A stretch of 64,000 nucleotides of DNA from SFTJ01 sp905210415 (GTDB lineage: Bacteria; Bacteroidota; Bacteroidia; Bacteroidales; Muribaculaceae), in contig CABSDC010000004.1 of NCBI GenBank assembly GCA_902476295.1, positions 1-64,000 of the forward strand, read 5' to 3'. Both the position numbers and the translations under genes were made by a program. The notes under the pieces were generated by a model that saw nothing but the letters and a program-made list of their open reading frames with translations, searched no databases and had not been told where the DNA came from. Below are positions 53,669 through 63,087 of the stretch, one piece after another. Each line of letters starts with the position of its first letter. The first letter of the stretch is position 1.

Positions 53669-56164
53669 TTATTCGTTTTCGCTTTCTGACTTGCGCATAC
53701 GGCGATAGATGTTGACGTTGAGGGCAACGAGCAGCGACAAATATATAAGCACGATGGCGATTGTTGCCACTGTGTCGGCTGTGCGCACGGTCTGTGGGTC
53801 GAACACAAACGAGATGGTGTGATGACCAGCAGGGATATTGAGAGCGCGAAGCACATAGTTGACACGACCGATTTCCACTTCCTTGCCATCGATAGTGGCT
53901 TTCCATCCCCATGGGAAGTAAATCTCAGAGAATACAGCCACACCACCATTTTGCGATGTGGCGCTATATGTGAGGGCATTAGGAGCGTAAGTGGTCTCGT
54001 AGATAGTGTCGCCGGCGGCTTTTGGTTTGGCATTGCCAAGCACCGATGAGAATTTACTGTCGGCCACGGCTTGTGTGGCTGTGTGCAGATTATTGAGTGC
54101 GCCCATTTCGGCAGCGGCACCGTCAACGTAGCTTAGGGTATCAACAAACCAAGCATTGCCCAGCGCGTCGGGGTTGATCATCACCACGCTGTCGCTTTGG
54201 ATGATATACTTGGTGTTGAGCATATTTATCACTTCTGGATTGCCCTTATTGATCTGGTGGTCGATAAGGTCTTGGTAGCGGGTGAGCTTAGCAGCGTGGT
54301 AGCCACCGATGCACTTGTGGAAGTATGATGGCATAGCCTCGCTGAAGTTGGCGATGTCAAATACGCGATAGTTTTGTGCAGTGTCGGCAAGTATCTGGCG
54401 GTCAACGGCACGAGGCTCGAAGCTCTCTACGGTGCCCATTGGTGCGGTAAACGAGTCGGTGTTGAGGTAGCGCTTGTTCACGGTGAATAGGTCGGCAAAG
54501 AGGATAATGGCAGTGGCAAGCGCTGCATAGCGGGCTTGTACCTTGTCCATAAGATATGCCCAAAGCACTACGCCACCCAGCACGAGGAAGATGAGCGAAC
54601 GCAGAGCGTCGGCTGAAATCATCGACTTGCGGATTGATTCGATTGCCATGAATAGGCTTGGATATTGTTGCAGCAGACCAGCCGAAACGAGTTGGTCGTA
54701 TTCGCTGTCGCTATAGATGCTAAACACTGTTGGCACGAAGTAGATGAATAGGCAGATGGCGAGGCATGCTCCCATTGTGCCGAAGAAGGCGCGGCGATGC
54801 TCTTGCCACCAGCGTGGTGTGGTGAACATCTGCTGCAGCGTGAGCATAGCCAGTAGCGGCATGGTGAATTCGGCTATCACCAATATGCTTGCCACAGTGC
54901 GGAACTTGTTGTACATTGGGAAGTAGTCGATCATCAGGTCGGTGAGCCACATCATGTTGCGGCCCCAAGCCAGAAGTATCGAGAATATTGTCACAGCCAG
55001 CAATGCCCATTTCATATGGCCTTTGATGGTGACGCAGCCGAGCACGAATAGTGCAAAAATCAGGGCCCCCACATACACAGGGCCGTTGGTCATAGGCTGA
55101 TTGCCGAAGTATTGTGGAAATTGCGACATGAATTGATACTCTTGCATTGATATTTCGCCGCTGTTGAGCATCTGTTTAGCCATGTCGGTGTCGGTAAGAG
55201 GCAAGAAGCGATTGCTGCCTTTCTCAGGTTTGATAGTGGCGCCACCGTTCACGTTAGGCACGAGCAGAGTCATTGTCTCGGCTTTGCCATAGCTCCAAGC
55301 GGTGATATAGTCTTTGTCGAGTCCGCTTGCTGAGGCGTTGCTTGGATTGCCTGATGCTATCTCGCTGTGTCCGCCACGCATGGTTTCCTTAGAATACTTG
55401 AGTGTGCTATAGAGGTTAGGTGCATTGGCAGCCACGGCAAGCAGGGCAGCCACGGCGAGAGCGCCAGTGGCGGTGAGCCATTGCTTCACGGTCTTATTGC
55501 GGATGGCTGTGGCAAGGTAGGCAAGCGCCATAGCCACTATCACGAATGCGAAGTAATAGGTCATCTGCACGTGGTTTGATGCCAATTGTATGGCGGCAAA
55601 GAGTGCAGCTACGGCACTACCGGTGAGTATGCGTCCGCGATAAGCCCACACGATGCCGGCTATTGTAGGTGGAATGTAGGCCAGGGTGACGTATTTCCAG
55701 ATATGGCCTGCGCCGATGAGGATGAAGAAGTAGCTTGAGAAGGCATAGGCTATTGCGCCCATCACGGCGATATACCATTTCACATCAAATGAGAGCATCA
55801 GGATGAAAAATCCCACCATCATGATAAACACCAGATTGACAGGAGAAGGGAAGCCTAAGCCCATCACCTTGTTGACCCACGATAGCAGCGAACTGCTCTC
55901 GTATGACGGGGTGATTTGAAATGTAGGCATACCAGAGAATAGCGAGTTGGTCCAACGCGACACTTCGCCAGAGGTGGCCTCGAATGCCTTCACTTCTTGA
56001 CCGTTGGCAATGCCTTGGGTCACGTCGTGCTGGCGGAGCACGTTGCCTGTAACGTCATCGGGGTAGAAATAAATCCATGAGATTGCTGCGAATGCAACGA
56101 TTGAAATTATTAGGGTGATTATAGAGTGCCAACTCTTATTTGTGATAGTTTTTGCCATATTCAA
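53669..56164 (-). CDS. YfhO family membrane protein
   Basis: The 831-residue protein has about 13 membrane helices and a C-terminal periplasmic beta domain (NGGVAVFSEIYFPWGWKATI, VNYVLRALNIPAGHHTISFV). The first loop has the GT-C-like acidic motif FYPDDVTGNVLRQHDVTQG. YfhO in Gram-positives glycosylates lipoteichoic acid; the Bacteroidota family is probably a polyprenyl-phosphate-sugar-dependent transferase acting on an envelope glycan. It leads an operon with the methyltransferase-like and GT11 genes, consistent with glycan modification. Confidence 0.85.
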   Translation of the reverse strand: MNMAKTITNKSWHSIITLIISIVAFAAISWIYFYPDDVTGNVLRQHDVTQGIANGQEVKAFEATSGEVSRWTNSLFSGMPTFQITPSYESSSLLSWVNKVMGLGFPSPVNLVFIMMVGFFILMLSFDVKWYIAVMGAIAYAFSSYFFILIGAGHIWKYVTLAYIPPTIAGIVWAYRGRILTGSAVAALFAAIQLASNHVQMTYYFAFVIVAMALAYLATAIRNKTVKQWLTATGALAVAALLAVAANAPNLYSTLKYSKETMRGGHSEIASGNPSNASASGLDKDYITAWSYGKAETMTLLVPNVNGGATIKPEKGSNRFLPLTDTDMAKQMLNSGEISMQEYQFMSQFPQYFGNQPMTNGPVYVGALIFALFVLGCVTIKGHMKWALLAVTIFSILLAWGRNMMWLTDLMIDYFPMYNKFRTVASILVIAEFTMPLLAMLTLQQMFTTPRWWQEHRRAFFGTMGACLAICLFIYFVPTVFSIYSDSEYDQLVSAGLLQQYPSLFMAIESIRKSMISADALRSLIFLVLGGVVLWAYLMDKVQARYAALATAIILFADLFTVNKRYLNTDSFTAPMGTVESFEPRAVDRQILADTAQNYRVFDIANFSEAMPSYFHKCIGGYHAAKLTRYQDLIDHQINKGNPEVINMLNTKYIIQSDSVVMINPDALGNAWFVDTLSYVDGAAAEMGALNNLHTATQAVADSKFSSVLGNAKPKAAGDTIYETTYAPNALTYSATSQNGGVAVFSEIYFPWGWKATIDGKEVEIGRVNYVLRALNIPAGHHTISFVFDPQTVRTADTVATIAIVLIYLSLLVALNVNIYRRMRKSESENE

Positions 56165-56257
56165 TGTGTTGTGTGAAATATTTCACCCCAAAATTACAAA
56201 ATTCTCTGCGAATGATGAAATGCACGGTGCCATATAATCTGAAATCTGCACGTTTAG

Positions 56258-56283
56258 CCCGATTCCTAATTGACCGATTCGGG
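56258..56283. repeat. MITE remnant, 26 bp
   Basis: The stretch begins CCCGATT and continues CCTAATTGACCGATTCGGG, which matches a MITE right end (CCTAATGACCGATTTGGG) with one insertion. It reads as two MITE ends joined with the interior lost. It also forms a short stem, AGCCCGA with TCGGGCT. Confidence 0.5.
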
Positions 56284-56318
56284 CTCAGGCTTGTGTGGTA
56301 GGGCAGTGTGATAGAGAA

Positions 56319-56355
56319 AAAGGAGCAACGTGACGCTTTTGCCACGCTGCTCCTT
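56319..56355 (-). terminator. Terminator after the outer-membrane beta-barrel gene
   Basis: On the minus strand AAGGAGCAGCGTGGC pairs with GTCACGTTGCTCCTT around AAAAGC, followed by TTTCTC. It lies 30 bp after the gene's stop. Confidence 0.82.
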
Positions 56356-56386
56356 GGAGGGATATATTGTATTTGAAATGGGTTGC

Positions 56387-59300
56387 TTAGAATCTGCCAG
56401 GACCGCCAAAGCCTCTACCGCCAGGAGGTGGTCCAACAGGACGACCATCAGGACCGCCCGGGCCAAATCCGTCGTAATCCATGCCAGATTTGCTCTTCTT
56501 GGCAAATGTCTGGAATCGATAGGAAACTGTGGCAAGCACATAGCGGCCAATGTTGTTGCTCCAGCTTTGCACTTCGTTTTGACCAGAGTTGCTGAAACTG
56601 ATGCTCTTGCGTTGTCCGAGCATATCGTATGCCTTAACGCCCACGGTGGCATTTTTGCCCTTCAAGAATTGATATTCAAGCGAGGCATTCCATATCCATT
56701 GCTTGGTGTCGTAGCCCGATGAATAACCCGATGTGGCGGTGTAGTTTAAGTCGGTGTTGAGCACGAAGTTTGAGAAATATAATGTGCCGTTGAATGCTCC
56801 TCCGTAAGAGTGGATGTCGCGGTTGTTGGTAGTGGTGAGGCTGTTGCGCGCTTGTTGATAGCCGTAGGTTGGGCGCAACTCCAATTCAAGAATTGAAGTG
56901 CGGAAACTCATACCCGGCGAGATGTTTAAGTTGAGCGAACCAGCCTTGTTGAGCATATCGTCGGAGATGTGCTTCAAGATGCTTTCGGCCGATGAGAGGT
57001 CGCTGGTGGAGATGTCGCTACGACCCACGTTGTAGCTTTCGCTGCGGCTATAAGATAGGCGCATAAAGCTGCGGAAGAAGAAGCGCTTGCCCGGAAGTGG
57101 CATGCTCAGCATGTTCATCACGCTTGCGTTCCAACTGCCGTCGAGGTTGGTATAGGTAGATGCGCTCTTACCGGTGTTTTGGTCGGAGATTGTCACTGCC
57201 GAAACGTTGTTCTTGGTGTATTTGAATCGGGCGTTGATCATCCAGCTGCGTTGTGCCTCGCTATTGAAGTCGTTGAAGCGGAAGTTGAGGCGGTGGCTGA
57301 AAGTTGCCTTCAGATTAGGGTTACCAACCGAGATGCGCATTGGGTTGCTCACGTCGGGCACGGCTTGCAATTGGCTCACCGATGGTTGGTCGGCGCTGGC
57401 GCGATAGTCGAGCGAGAGGCTGCGAGTCTTGGTGAACTTATATCTGAATCGGGCGTAAGGTGCTGGGCTCCATAGCCAGCTGGTGGTGATGTTGCGAGCA
57501 GGGTTGAGCAGGTCGTCGCTCTTCTGCATTGCACCCATCAATTGCACACCGGCATCAAGGTTGTAGGCTTTGTTCACCTTCTTGTAGCCCACTTGTATGT
57601 TTTGCGTGAAGAATTGGTTGCGGAATTGGCTGCTCTGGTTGGCGTTGAACACGTCGAGAGCATCGTGCACGTCGTAGTCTCGGGCGAGGATGTCATATAG
57701 CATCTCTTCGTTTTCGAGGGTTGAGAATCCGAATGTGCGCTTCACCGAACGCTTGAAGTTCTCGTCGTTGAGCAGGCTGTACATAAAGTACTGGCTGTTG
57801 AGGGCTGTTGATGTGGTAGGCACATCAGAGAGAGTGGCGTAGCGGTCGAAAACGTTCTTGTCGCTGTTGTTGAATTTGTAGCTGCCGCGATAGGCAATTT
57901 GCAGGAAGTTGGCTTTTGATACGTCGCCGAGCGGTTCGGTCCAAGTGATACGTCCACTCACGGTGTTGCTCCAAGTGTGGTTGCGTATGAGTTGGGTGAT
58001 GTCGTCGTCTTGGGTGTCGTCGCTCTCATATTGGTTTACGGTGTGAGTGATGTTGTTCTCGTGTGTGTTTGAGAGCTGATAGCGCAATTGTGCGCTGAAG
58101 CTACGACCCTTGTGCACCTTGAAGTTGTGGTTGTAGATCAGTTCGCCGTTGAAGTTGTAGCTTTTGCCGTTGTCAACGTCTTGCTCCACGCTCTTGTTGA
58201 TAGGTCGGAGCGACGAGATGTTGGCACCGGTGCTTGTTTGCGATACTGAGTTGTCCCAGCTCTTGTTGAAGTTGAGCTGCATGCCAGGGCGGAACTCAAA
58301 TGTGTTGCAAGAGTCAATCTGCCAGCGCATTCTGAAGAAAGCGTTGAGGTTGTGGCGATTGTTGTTGCTGAGCGATTTCGACTCAGTGAGATTGGTGTAA
58401 TCAGAAAAAGTGGTAGTGGTGGACTTTTGGCTTTGGTAGTCGCGGTTGGAGTGCGAATACATCACGTGGCCACCGATGCGGAATTTCTCTTCCGAACCCA
58501 CGTTGAAGTTAAAACCGAGGTTTTGGCTGCTGTTGATGCCGCTATTGCCGCCGCCACGCGAAAAGCGTGCTGCGCCGCCGTCGGTGAAGCCCATATTATT
58601 GGTGTTGTTGGCACCGCCGATGAGTGTGAATTGGTTGCCGTCGCGGAAGTAGTTGGCCATGCCGCGCGCCATATAGCGGTTGTCAGTGCCATATCCGCCG
58701 GTGATATTGCCCATCCAGCCTTGGTTCATACCCTTCTTCACAGTGAGGTTGATTACGGTTTCTTCCTCGCCGTCGTCCACGCCCGTGAGTCGGGCAAGGT
58801 CGCTTTTGCGGTCAATCACTTGCAGTTTGTCCACGATGTTGGCGGGCAAGTTTTTGCTTGCCACGGTGGCGTCGTCAGAGAAGAATTCTTTGCCGTCGAC
58901 AAGAAACTTAGTCACCGTTTTGCCGTTGGCTGTGATAGAGCCGTCGCTGTTCACTTCCACGCCAGGCAAGCGCTTGAGCAGGTCTTCTACTACGGCGTTC
59001 ACTTGGGTTTTATAGCTGCCCGCATTATATTCCACGGTGTCTTCTTTCACTGTGATTTCGGTCTTTACGCCCACTACAGTGGCTTCCTTGAGCATAATGC
59101 TGCTTGGTGAGAGGGCAATCTCGCCGAGGGCTACGTTGCCACTTGCCGGCACGGTGATGGCGCGATTGACGGTGTTGTAGCCCAGATAAGAAATCTTCAG
59201 CACATATTTTCCTTGGGCTGGTGATGCTATAGAGAATTTGCCGTTTGCGTCGCTGGTGGCACCGTTCACGAAGGTGCTGTCGCGGTTGGCTTTCACCAGC

Positions 59301-59431
59301 CGGATGCTTGCCTCCATAAGTGGCGACTTATCGTCGGCACCTATCAGGCTGCCTGTGATTTTTGCGTTGGCGCACAATGTCACTGCTATAGCCGAAAGAG
59401 TAGTGAGTAAATGATAGATGAACCTTTTCAT
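56387..59431 (-). CDS. Outer-membrane beta-barrel protein with TonB-receptor-like plug
   Basis: The 1014-residue protein has a signal peptide (ALSAIAVTLCANAK), a carboxypeptidase-regulatory-like domain (KITGSLIGADDKSPLMEASI, about 24-110), a plug (VEDLLKRLPGVEVNSDGSIT, TANGKTVTKFLVDGKEFF) and a long barrel of the OMP_b-brl_3 type. The C-terminus is a Gly/Pro/Arg tail (GPGGPDGRPVGPPPGG) after the barrel. It is not SusC-like and has no SusD neighbour. The substrate is unknown; such proteins may import peptides or metal complexes or assist secretion. It stands alone, with a terminator behind it. Confidence 0.85.
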   Translation of the reverse strand: MKRFIYHLLTTLSAIAVTLCANAKITGSLIGADDKSPLMEASIRLVKANRDSTFVNGATSDANGKFSIASPAQGKYVLKISYLGYNTVNRAITVPASGNVALGEIALSPSSIMLKEATVVGVKTEITVKEDTVEYNAGSYKTQVNAVVEDLLKRLPGVEVNSDGSITANGKTVTKFLVDGKEFFSDDATVASKNLPANIVDKLQVIDRKSDLARLTGVDDGEEETVINLTVKKGMNQGWMGNITGGYGTDNRYMARGMANYFRDGNQFTLIGGANNTNNMGFTDGGAARFSRGGGNSGINSSQNLGFNFNVGSEEKFRIGGHVMYSHSNRDYQSQKSTTTTFSDYTNLTESKSLSNNNRHNLNAFFRMRWQIDSCNTFEFRPGMQLNFNKSWDNSVSQTSTGANISSLRPINKSVEQDVDNGKSYNFNGELIYNHNFKVHKGRSFSAQLRYQLSNTHENNITHTVNQYESDDTQDDDITQLIRNHTWSNTVSGRITWTEPLGDVSKANFLQIAYRGSYKFNNSDKNVFDRYATLSDVPTTSTALNSQYFMYSLLNDENFKRSVKRTFGFSTLENEEMLYDILARDYDVHDALDVFNANQSSQFRNQFFTQNIQVGYKKVNKAYNLDAGVQLMGAMQKSDDLLNPARNITTSWLWSPAPYARFRYKFTKTRSLSLDYRASADQPSVSQLQAVPDVSNPMRISVGNPNLKATFSHRLNFRFNDFNSEAQRSWMINARFKYTKNNVSAVTISDQNTGKSASTYTNLDGSWNASVMNMLSMPLPGKRFFFRSFMRLSYSRSESYNVGRSDISTSDLSSAESILKHISDDMLNKAGSLNLNISPGMSFRTSILELELRPTYGYQQARNSLTTTNNRDIHSYGGAFNGTLYFSNFVLNTDLNYTATSGYSSGYDTKQWIWNASLEYQFLKGKNATVGVKAYDMLGQRKSISFSNSGQNEVQSWSNNIGRYVLATVSYRFQTFAKKSKSGMDYDGFGPGGPDGRPVGPPPGGRGFGGPGRF

Positions 59432-59667
59432 CGTTCGCTGATTGCGTTTGTTACTTAAAATTATACCTGTTCTTCTGTTAAGCCCATTTCAGACGTTATA
59501 GGCATGGTGAAAACCGCTGCATTTCTGTGGTTAGCCGACTGTCTTTGGGTGATTTTACGGTTTTTAGATGCAAAGTTTGGCTTAAAGTTAAGATTTGATG
59601 CGAAAAAAATTATTAAAAAGGCTCCTGTTTACTAATTTGTGCGTATCAATTTCGTGTAATGTCGCTA

Positions 59668-60924
59668 TCAAAAGGCGGATGCGAATTTGGTGAAAGGAAC
59701 AACCTTGATGCTATATCCGTCTTTGATTATTTCTCTCTCATCGTTGTTGGTGATGATTATCAGGTTGTTGCACTTTAGTTCTTCGGCACATTCTATAAGA
59801 CTTGCAACCTCGCGTTTTTCGGTTTTGGGGGAGGTCATGTCGTAGCACACCTGAATCAGTTGGTGTATGTGTGCGCCCTTGCGTGTCACGAAGTCCACTT
59901 CGCGGTCGTTGCGCGAACGATAATAAAACAAAGAAGTCTCTACTTGAAATCCTTGGCGTAGCAGTTCCACAAACACCTCATTCTCCAGCAATCGTCCCAA
60001 ATTCTCACTAATATTGAAGGCTTTTGATGTAACAAAACCATTGTCGATAACATATACCTTGGTAGCTGCCTTTTTCATTAGCTTCAGTTTGTTGTTGAAG
60101 CGTGGCAAGTAATAGAACAAGTATGGTTCGTGCAGATAGTCCATGAACTTGCGTGTTGTGGTAACACTCGACATCGATAGCTCGGTTGATATATCGTTGG
60201 CAGAAAGAGGGTTGCAGAAGTTTGATAGCAGGTATAGGGCAAGATTGTTCAGGTCGGTGATGTTGCGTATATTGTGGCGTTTTGCCACATCTTTCCATAT
60301 TATAGAGTCGAATAGTGTGGAGAGATAACTGCGTGTGATGCTGCGCATATTGATGGTTTCGGGATAACCACCATTGCGCAGATAGTCGTCGGCAATCACG
60401 GTAATCTTGGCATTTTGTGTGTCGTTGTTGCCAAGAGCGTTAATGCCTTTCCATTGCAATGTTTCAGAAAGGCTGAATGGCAGCATTTCCACTTGCAGAT
60501 ATCGACCTGTGAGCACAGTTGCCATTTCGCTGCTCAACATCTTGGCATTGCTGCCAGTGATAACAAGGTTCTTGCCGCGGCGGTATAATTTTGACACCCA
60601 AACGTCCCAGTCTTTCAGGTTCTGTACTTCGTCGAGCAATAAGTATTCATAGCCAGGGTATACTTCGTCGAGAGTGCGCATCACAAGATCTTCATCCCAA
60701 TTTGATAGCAGAAGGTTGTCATCGAAATTGAGATATGCAAAGTTTTTGCCTTGCAACATAAGCAGGGCATATGTGGATTTGCCTACACGTCGAGGGCCGG
60801 TGATGAGTTTTATCATTGGGTTGGCGAGAAGAACAGACGTGTCGGTGCTCGACTTGCGCATGAGGTAAGGTCGCGCTAATAGTTCATCGCGTTCCTTGCG
60901 CTGGTTTTGTATGATCGTATTCAT
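59668..60924 (-). CDS. AAA+ ATPase with DUF4143 domain
   Basis: The 418-residue protein has an AAA_14-type ATPase: Walker A LITGPRRVGKSTYALLML (about 39-50), Walker B YEYLLLDEVQNLKDWDVWVS and sensor LVITGSNAKMLSSEMATVLT, then a DUF4143 C-terminal domain (VYVIDNGFVTSKAF through LLENEVFVELLRQG, YYRSRNDREVDFV) with an endonuclease-like E...D..D/E pattern. Many near-identical copies occur in Bacteroidales genomes and their role is unknown; a selfish, defence or regulatory role is suggested. Three copies of a 12-bp motif lie just upstream at 60996-61049. Confidence 0.88.
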   Translation of the reverse strand: MNTIIQNQRKERDELLARPYLMRKSSTDTSVLLANPMIKLITGPRRVGKSTYALLMLQGKNFAYLNFDDNLLLSNWDEDLVMRTLDEVYPGYEYLLLDEVQNLKDWDVWVSKLYRRGKNLVITGSNAKMLSSEMATVLTGRYLQVEMLPFSLSETLQWKGINALGNNDTQNAKITVIADDYLRNGGYPETINMRSITRSYLSTLFDSIIWKDVAKRHNIRNITDLNNLALYLLSNFCNPLSANDISTELSMSSVTTTRKFMDYLHEPYLFYYLPRFNNKLKLMKKAATKVYVIDNGFVTSKAFNISENLGRLLENEVFVELLRQGFQVETSLFYYRSRNDREVDFVTRKGAHIHQLIQVCYDMTSPKTEKREVASLIECAEELKCNNLIIITNNDEREIIKDGYSIKVVPFTKFASAF

Positions 60925-60995
60925 AATGCGCTTGTAATTTTAGTTGCTGGTTTGTAAGGGCAAATATATAGCTTTTTATTCAATAAAACACGTTG

Positions 60996-61049
60996 TAGTG
61001 GATAAAAAAGTCGGATTTTATCCATTACGAAGCAATTTAGTGGATAAAA
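60996..61049 (-). promoter_or_regulatory. Three copies of TARTGGATAAAA upstream of the DUF4143 ATPase
   Basis: TAGTGGATAAAA occurs at 60996-61007 and 61038-61049, and the inverted TAATGGATAAAA at 61026-61015. The first and second form a hairpin (TGGATAAAA with TTTTATCCA). The arrangement looks like an operator, possibly for self-regulation, 70-125 bp before the ATPase start. Confidence 0.5.
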
Positions 61050-61088
61050 TAGGGAATTTTTCAGAAATAGGTGAGAGAAAAATCTAAT

Positions 61089-61166
61089 GCTCCATCGGCA
61101 TGCGGCATGCACCGGTGGCTGTGGTGCTGTTCCCCGCCTGATGGGCGGCGGAATGGGCGATGGAGC
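61089..61166. other. GC-rich stem-loop between the ATPase and msbA-like genes
   Basis: GCTCCATCG (61089-61097) pairs with CGATGGAGC (61158-61166). Inside are GGCATGC repeated twice and a hairpin CCCGCC TGAT GGGCGG. This GC island in an AT-rich gap could be a structured leader RNA or an intergenic repeat. Confidence 0.4.
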
Positions 61167-61247
61167 TGATGGCTGGCGGCAATATTGCTCGTATTCAATT
61201 ATTATTGCTAATTTTGCAGAGAATTAATAGAATATGCATATTTAAGA

Positions 61248-63074
61248 ATGAAAGAATTTCTGAAAATACTATACCGATTTGTGCCTCGTTACAAGAAATA
61301 CTTGGTGCTAAATGTGTCGTTTAATTTGCTTGCGGCGTTTCTCACGCTGTTCTCGTTTGCGCTTATCATTCCTATCCTGGAGATGCTGTTTAAGATTAAT
61401 CCAGCCACATATAGTTATATGCCGCTCGGCAGCGGTTCGCTTAAGGAAGTGGTGGTAAACGATTTCTACTACTACACGCAAATGGTGATAGAGCAGTGGG
61501 GACAGAGCATGGCGCTTGCGGTGCTCGCCGTGATGCTTGTGGTGATGACAGCCCTGAAGACGGGTAGTGCCTATCTGAGTGCTTTCTTCATGGTGCCCAT
61601 ACGCGCCGGAGTGGTGCGCGACATACGCAACACCATCTATCACAAGATTATGGAATTGCCGTTGGGCTTCTTCACCAATGAGCGCAAGGGCGACGTGATG
61701 GCTCGTATGAGTGGCGATGTCACTGAGGTGGAAAATAGTATTATGGCATCGCTCGACATGATGTTTAAGAATCCTATCATGATTATCGTTTGCCTCACCA
61801 CAATGATAATGGTGAGTTGGCAGCTCACCGTGTTTGTGCTTGTGCTGCTGCCTGTGGCAGGATATGTGATGGGCAAGGTGGGCAAGCGCCTCAAGCGCGT
61901 GTCGCTTGAGGGTCAGACACAATGGGGCGTGATACTCTCAAATATCGAGGAGACGCTCGGCGGGCTGCGCATCATCAAGGCGTTTAATGCTCAGCATAAG
62001 GCAGAGGCGCGTTTTCGTGGCGAGAATGGCAAATTTGCGCAGATCACCACACGCATGATGCGTCGCCATGAGTTGGCTCACCCGATGAGCGAATTTTTGG
62101 GCACATCCACCATTGCCATCGTGCTGTGGTTTGGCGGCACGCTCATCTTGATGGGCAATAGCAGCATCAGTGCGGCATCGTTTATCTATTATATGGTGAT
62201 ATTCTATAGCATCATCAATCCTGCCAAAGATCTCTCTAAGGCATCATATAGCATACAGCGCGGATTGGCATCGATGGAGCGTATCGACAAGATTTTGAAA
62301 GCCGAGAATCCGATAGCCGAACCAACCGATGCTAAGCCATTGCTTGCGCTCAAGCAGATGATTTCGTATAGCAACGTGCGCTTCCGTTATGGCAGCGAGT
62401 GGGTGGTGGACAATGTAAGCCTCGACATTCCTGCTGGCGCCACAGTGGCTCTTGTGGGTCAATCGGGTTCGGGAAAGAGCACCCTTGCCGACCTTTTGCC
62501 ACGCTTCTACGATGTGAATGAGGGCTCGATAACCATCGACGGCATCGACATACGCCATGTGCGCACCACCGATTTGCGCGCATTGATGGGCAATGTCAAT
62601 CAGGAGGCAATCTTGTTTAACGACACATTCTACAACAATATCACTTTCGGAGTGGAGCAGGCATCGATGGACGATGTGATACATGCCGCCAAGGTGGCTA
62701 ACGCCTATGAGTTTATCATGGCGTCGGAGCAGGGATTCGACACCAATATCGGCGACCGTGGATGTCGCCTTTCTGGCGGCCAGCGCCAGCGCATAAGCAT
62801 AGCGCGAGCCATATTGAAAAACCCTTCGATATTGATTCTCGATGAGGCCACATCGGCGCTCGACACCGAGAGCGAACGATTGGTGCAGGAAGCCCTCGAC
62901 AATCTTATGCACGGACGCACCACGCTGGTGATTGCCCACCGCCTGTCTACGATAAAGAATGCCGACTTGATATGCGTGATGCACGAGGGCCGCATAGTGG
63001 AGCGTGGCACACACGATGCGCTCATCGCTCAAGACGGCTACTACAAGCGATTGGTGGATATGCAGAAGTTTTGA
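61248..63074 (+). CDS. ABC exporter, MsbA-like (membrane and ATPase domains fused)
   Basis: The 608-residue protein has six membrane helices (about 15-330; FNLLAAFLTLFSFALIIPIL) and a nucleotide-binding domain with Walker A ALVGQSGSGKSTLADLLPRF, Q-loop NVNQEAILFND, signature LSGGQRQRISIARAIL, Walker B ILILDEATSALD and switch IAHRLSTI. Homodimeric exporters of this type flip lipid A or other lipid-linked substrates outward. The length is typical for MsbA. It is convergent with the DUF4294 gene (13-bp gap). Confidence 0.92.
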   Translation: MKEFLKILYRFVPRYKKYLVLNVSFNLLAAFLTLFSFALIIPILEMLFKINPATYSYMPLGSGSLKEVVVNDFYYYTQMVIEQWGQSMALAVLAVMLVVMTALKTGSAYLSAFFMVPIRAGVVRDIRNTIYHKIMELPLGFFTNERKGDVMARMSGDVTEVENSIMASLDMMFKNPIMIIVCLTTMIMVSWQLTVFVLVLLPVAGYVMGKVGKRLKRVSLEGQTQWGVILSNIEETLGGLRIIKAFNAQHKAEARFRGENGKFAQITTRMMRRHELAHPMSEFLGTSTIAIVLWFGGTLILMGNSSISAASFIYYMVIFYSIINPAKDLSKASYSIQRGLASMERIDKILKAENPIAEPTDAKPLLALKQMISYSNVRFRYGSEWVVDNVSLDIPAGATVALVGQSGSGKSTLADLLPRFYDVNEGSITIDGIDIRHVRTTDLRALMGNVNQEAILFNDTFYNNITFGVEQASMDDVIHAAKVANAYEFIMASEQGFDTNIGDRGCRLSGGQRQRISIARAILKNPSILILDEATSALDTESERLVQEALDNLMHGRTTLVIAHRLSTIKNADLICVMHEGRIVERGTHDALIAQDGYYKRLVDMQKF

Positions 63075-63087
63075 TGTGATGGAGCGG

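Noticed and set aside
53656..54126. A long N-terminal extension of the methyltransferase-like protein
   Set aside because: It is an alternate-frame translation of the yfhO 3' end, rich in His, Pro and Arg; the domain starts at 53655.
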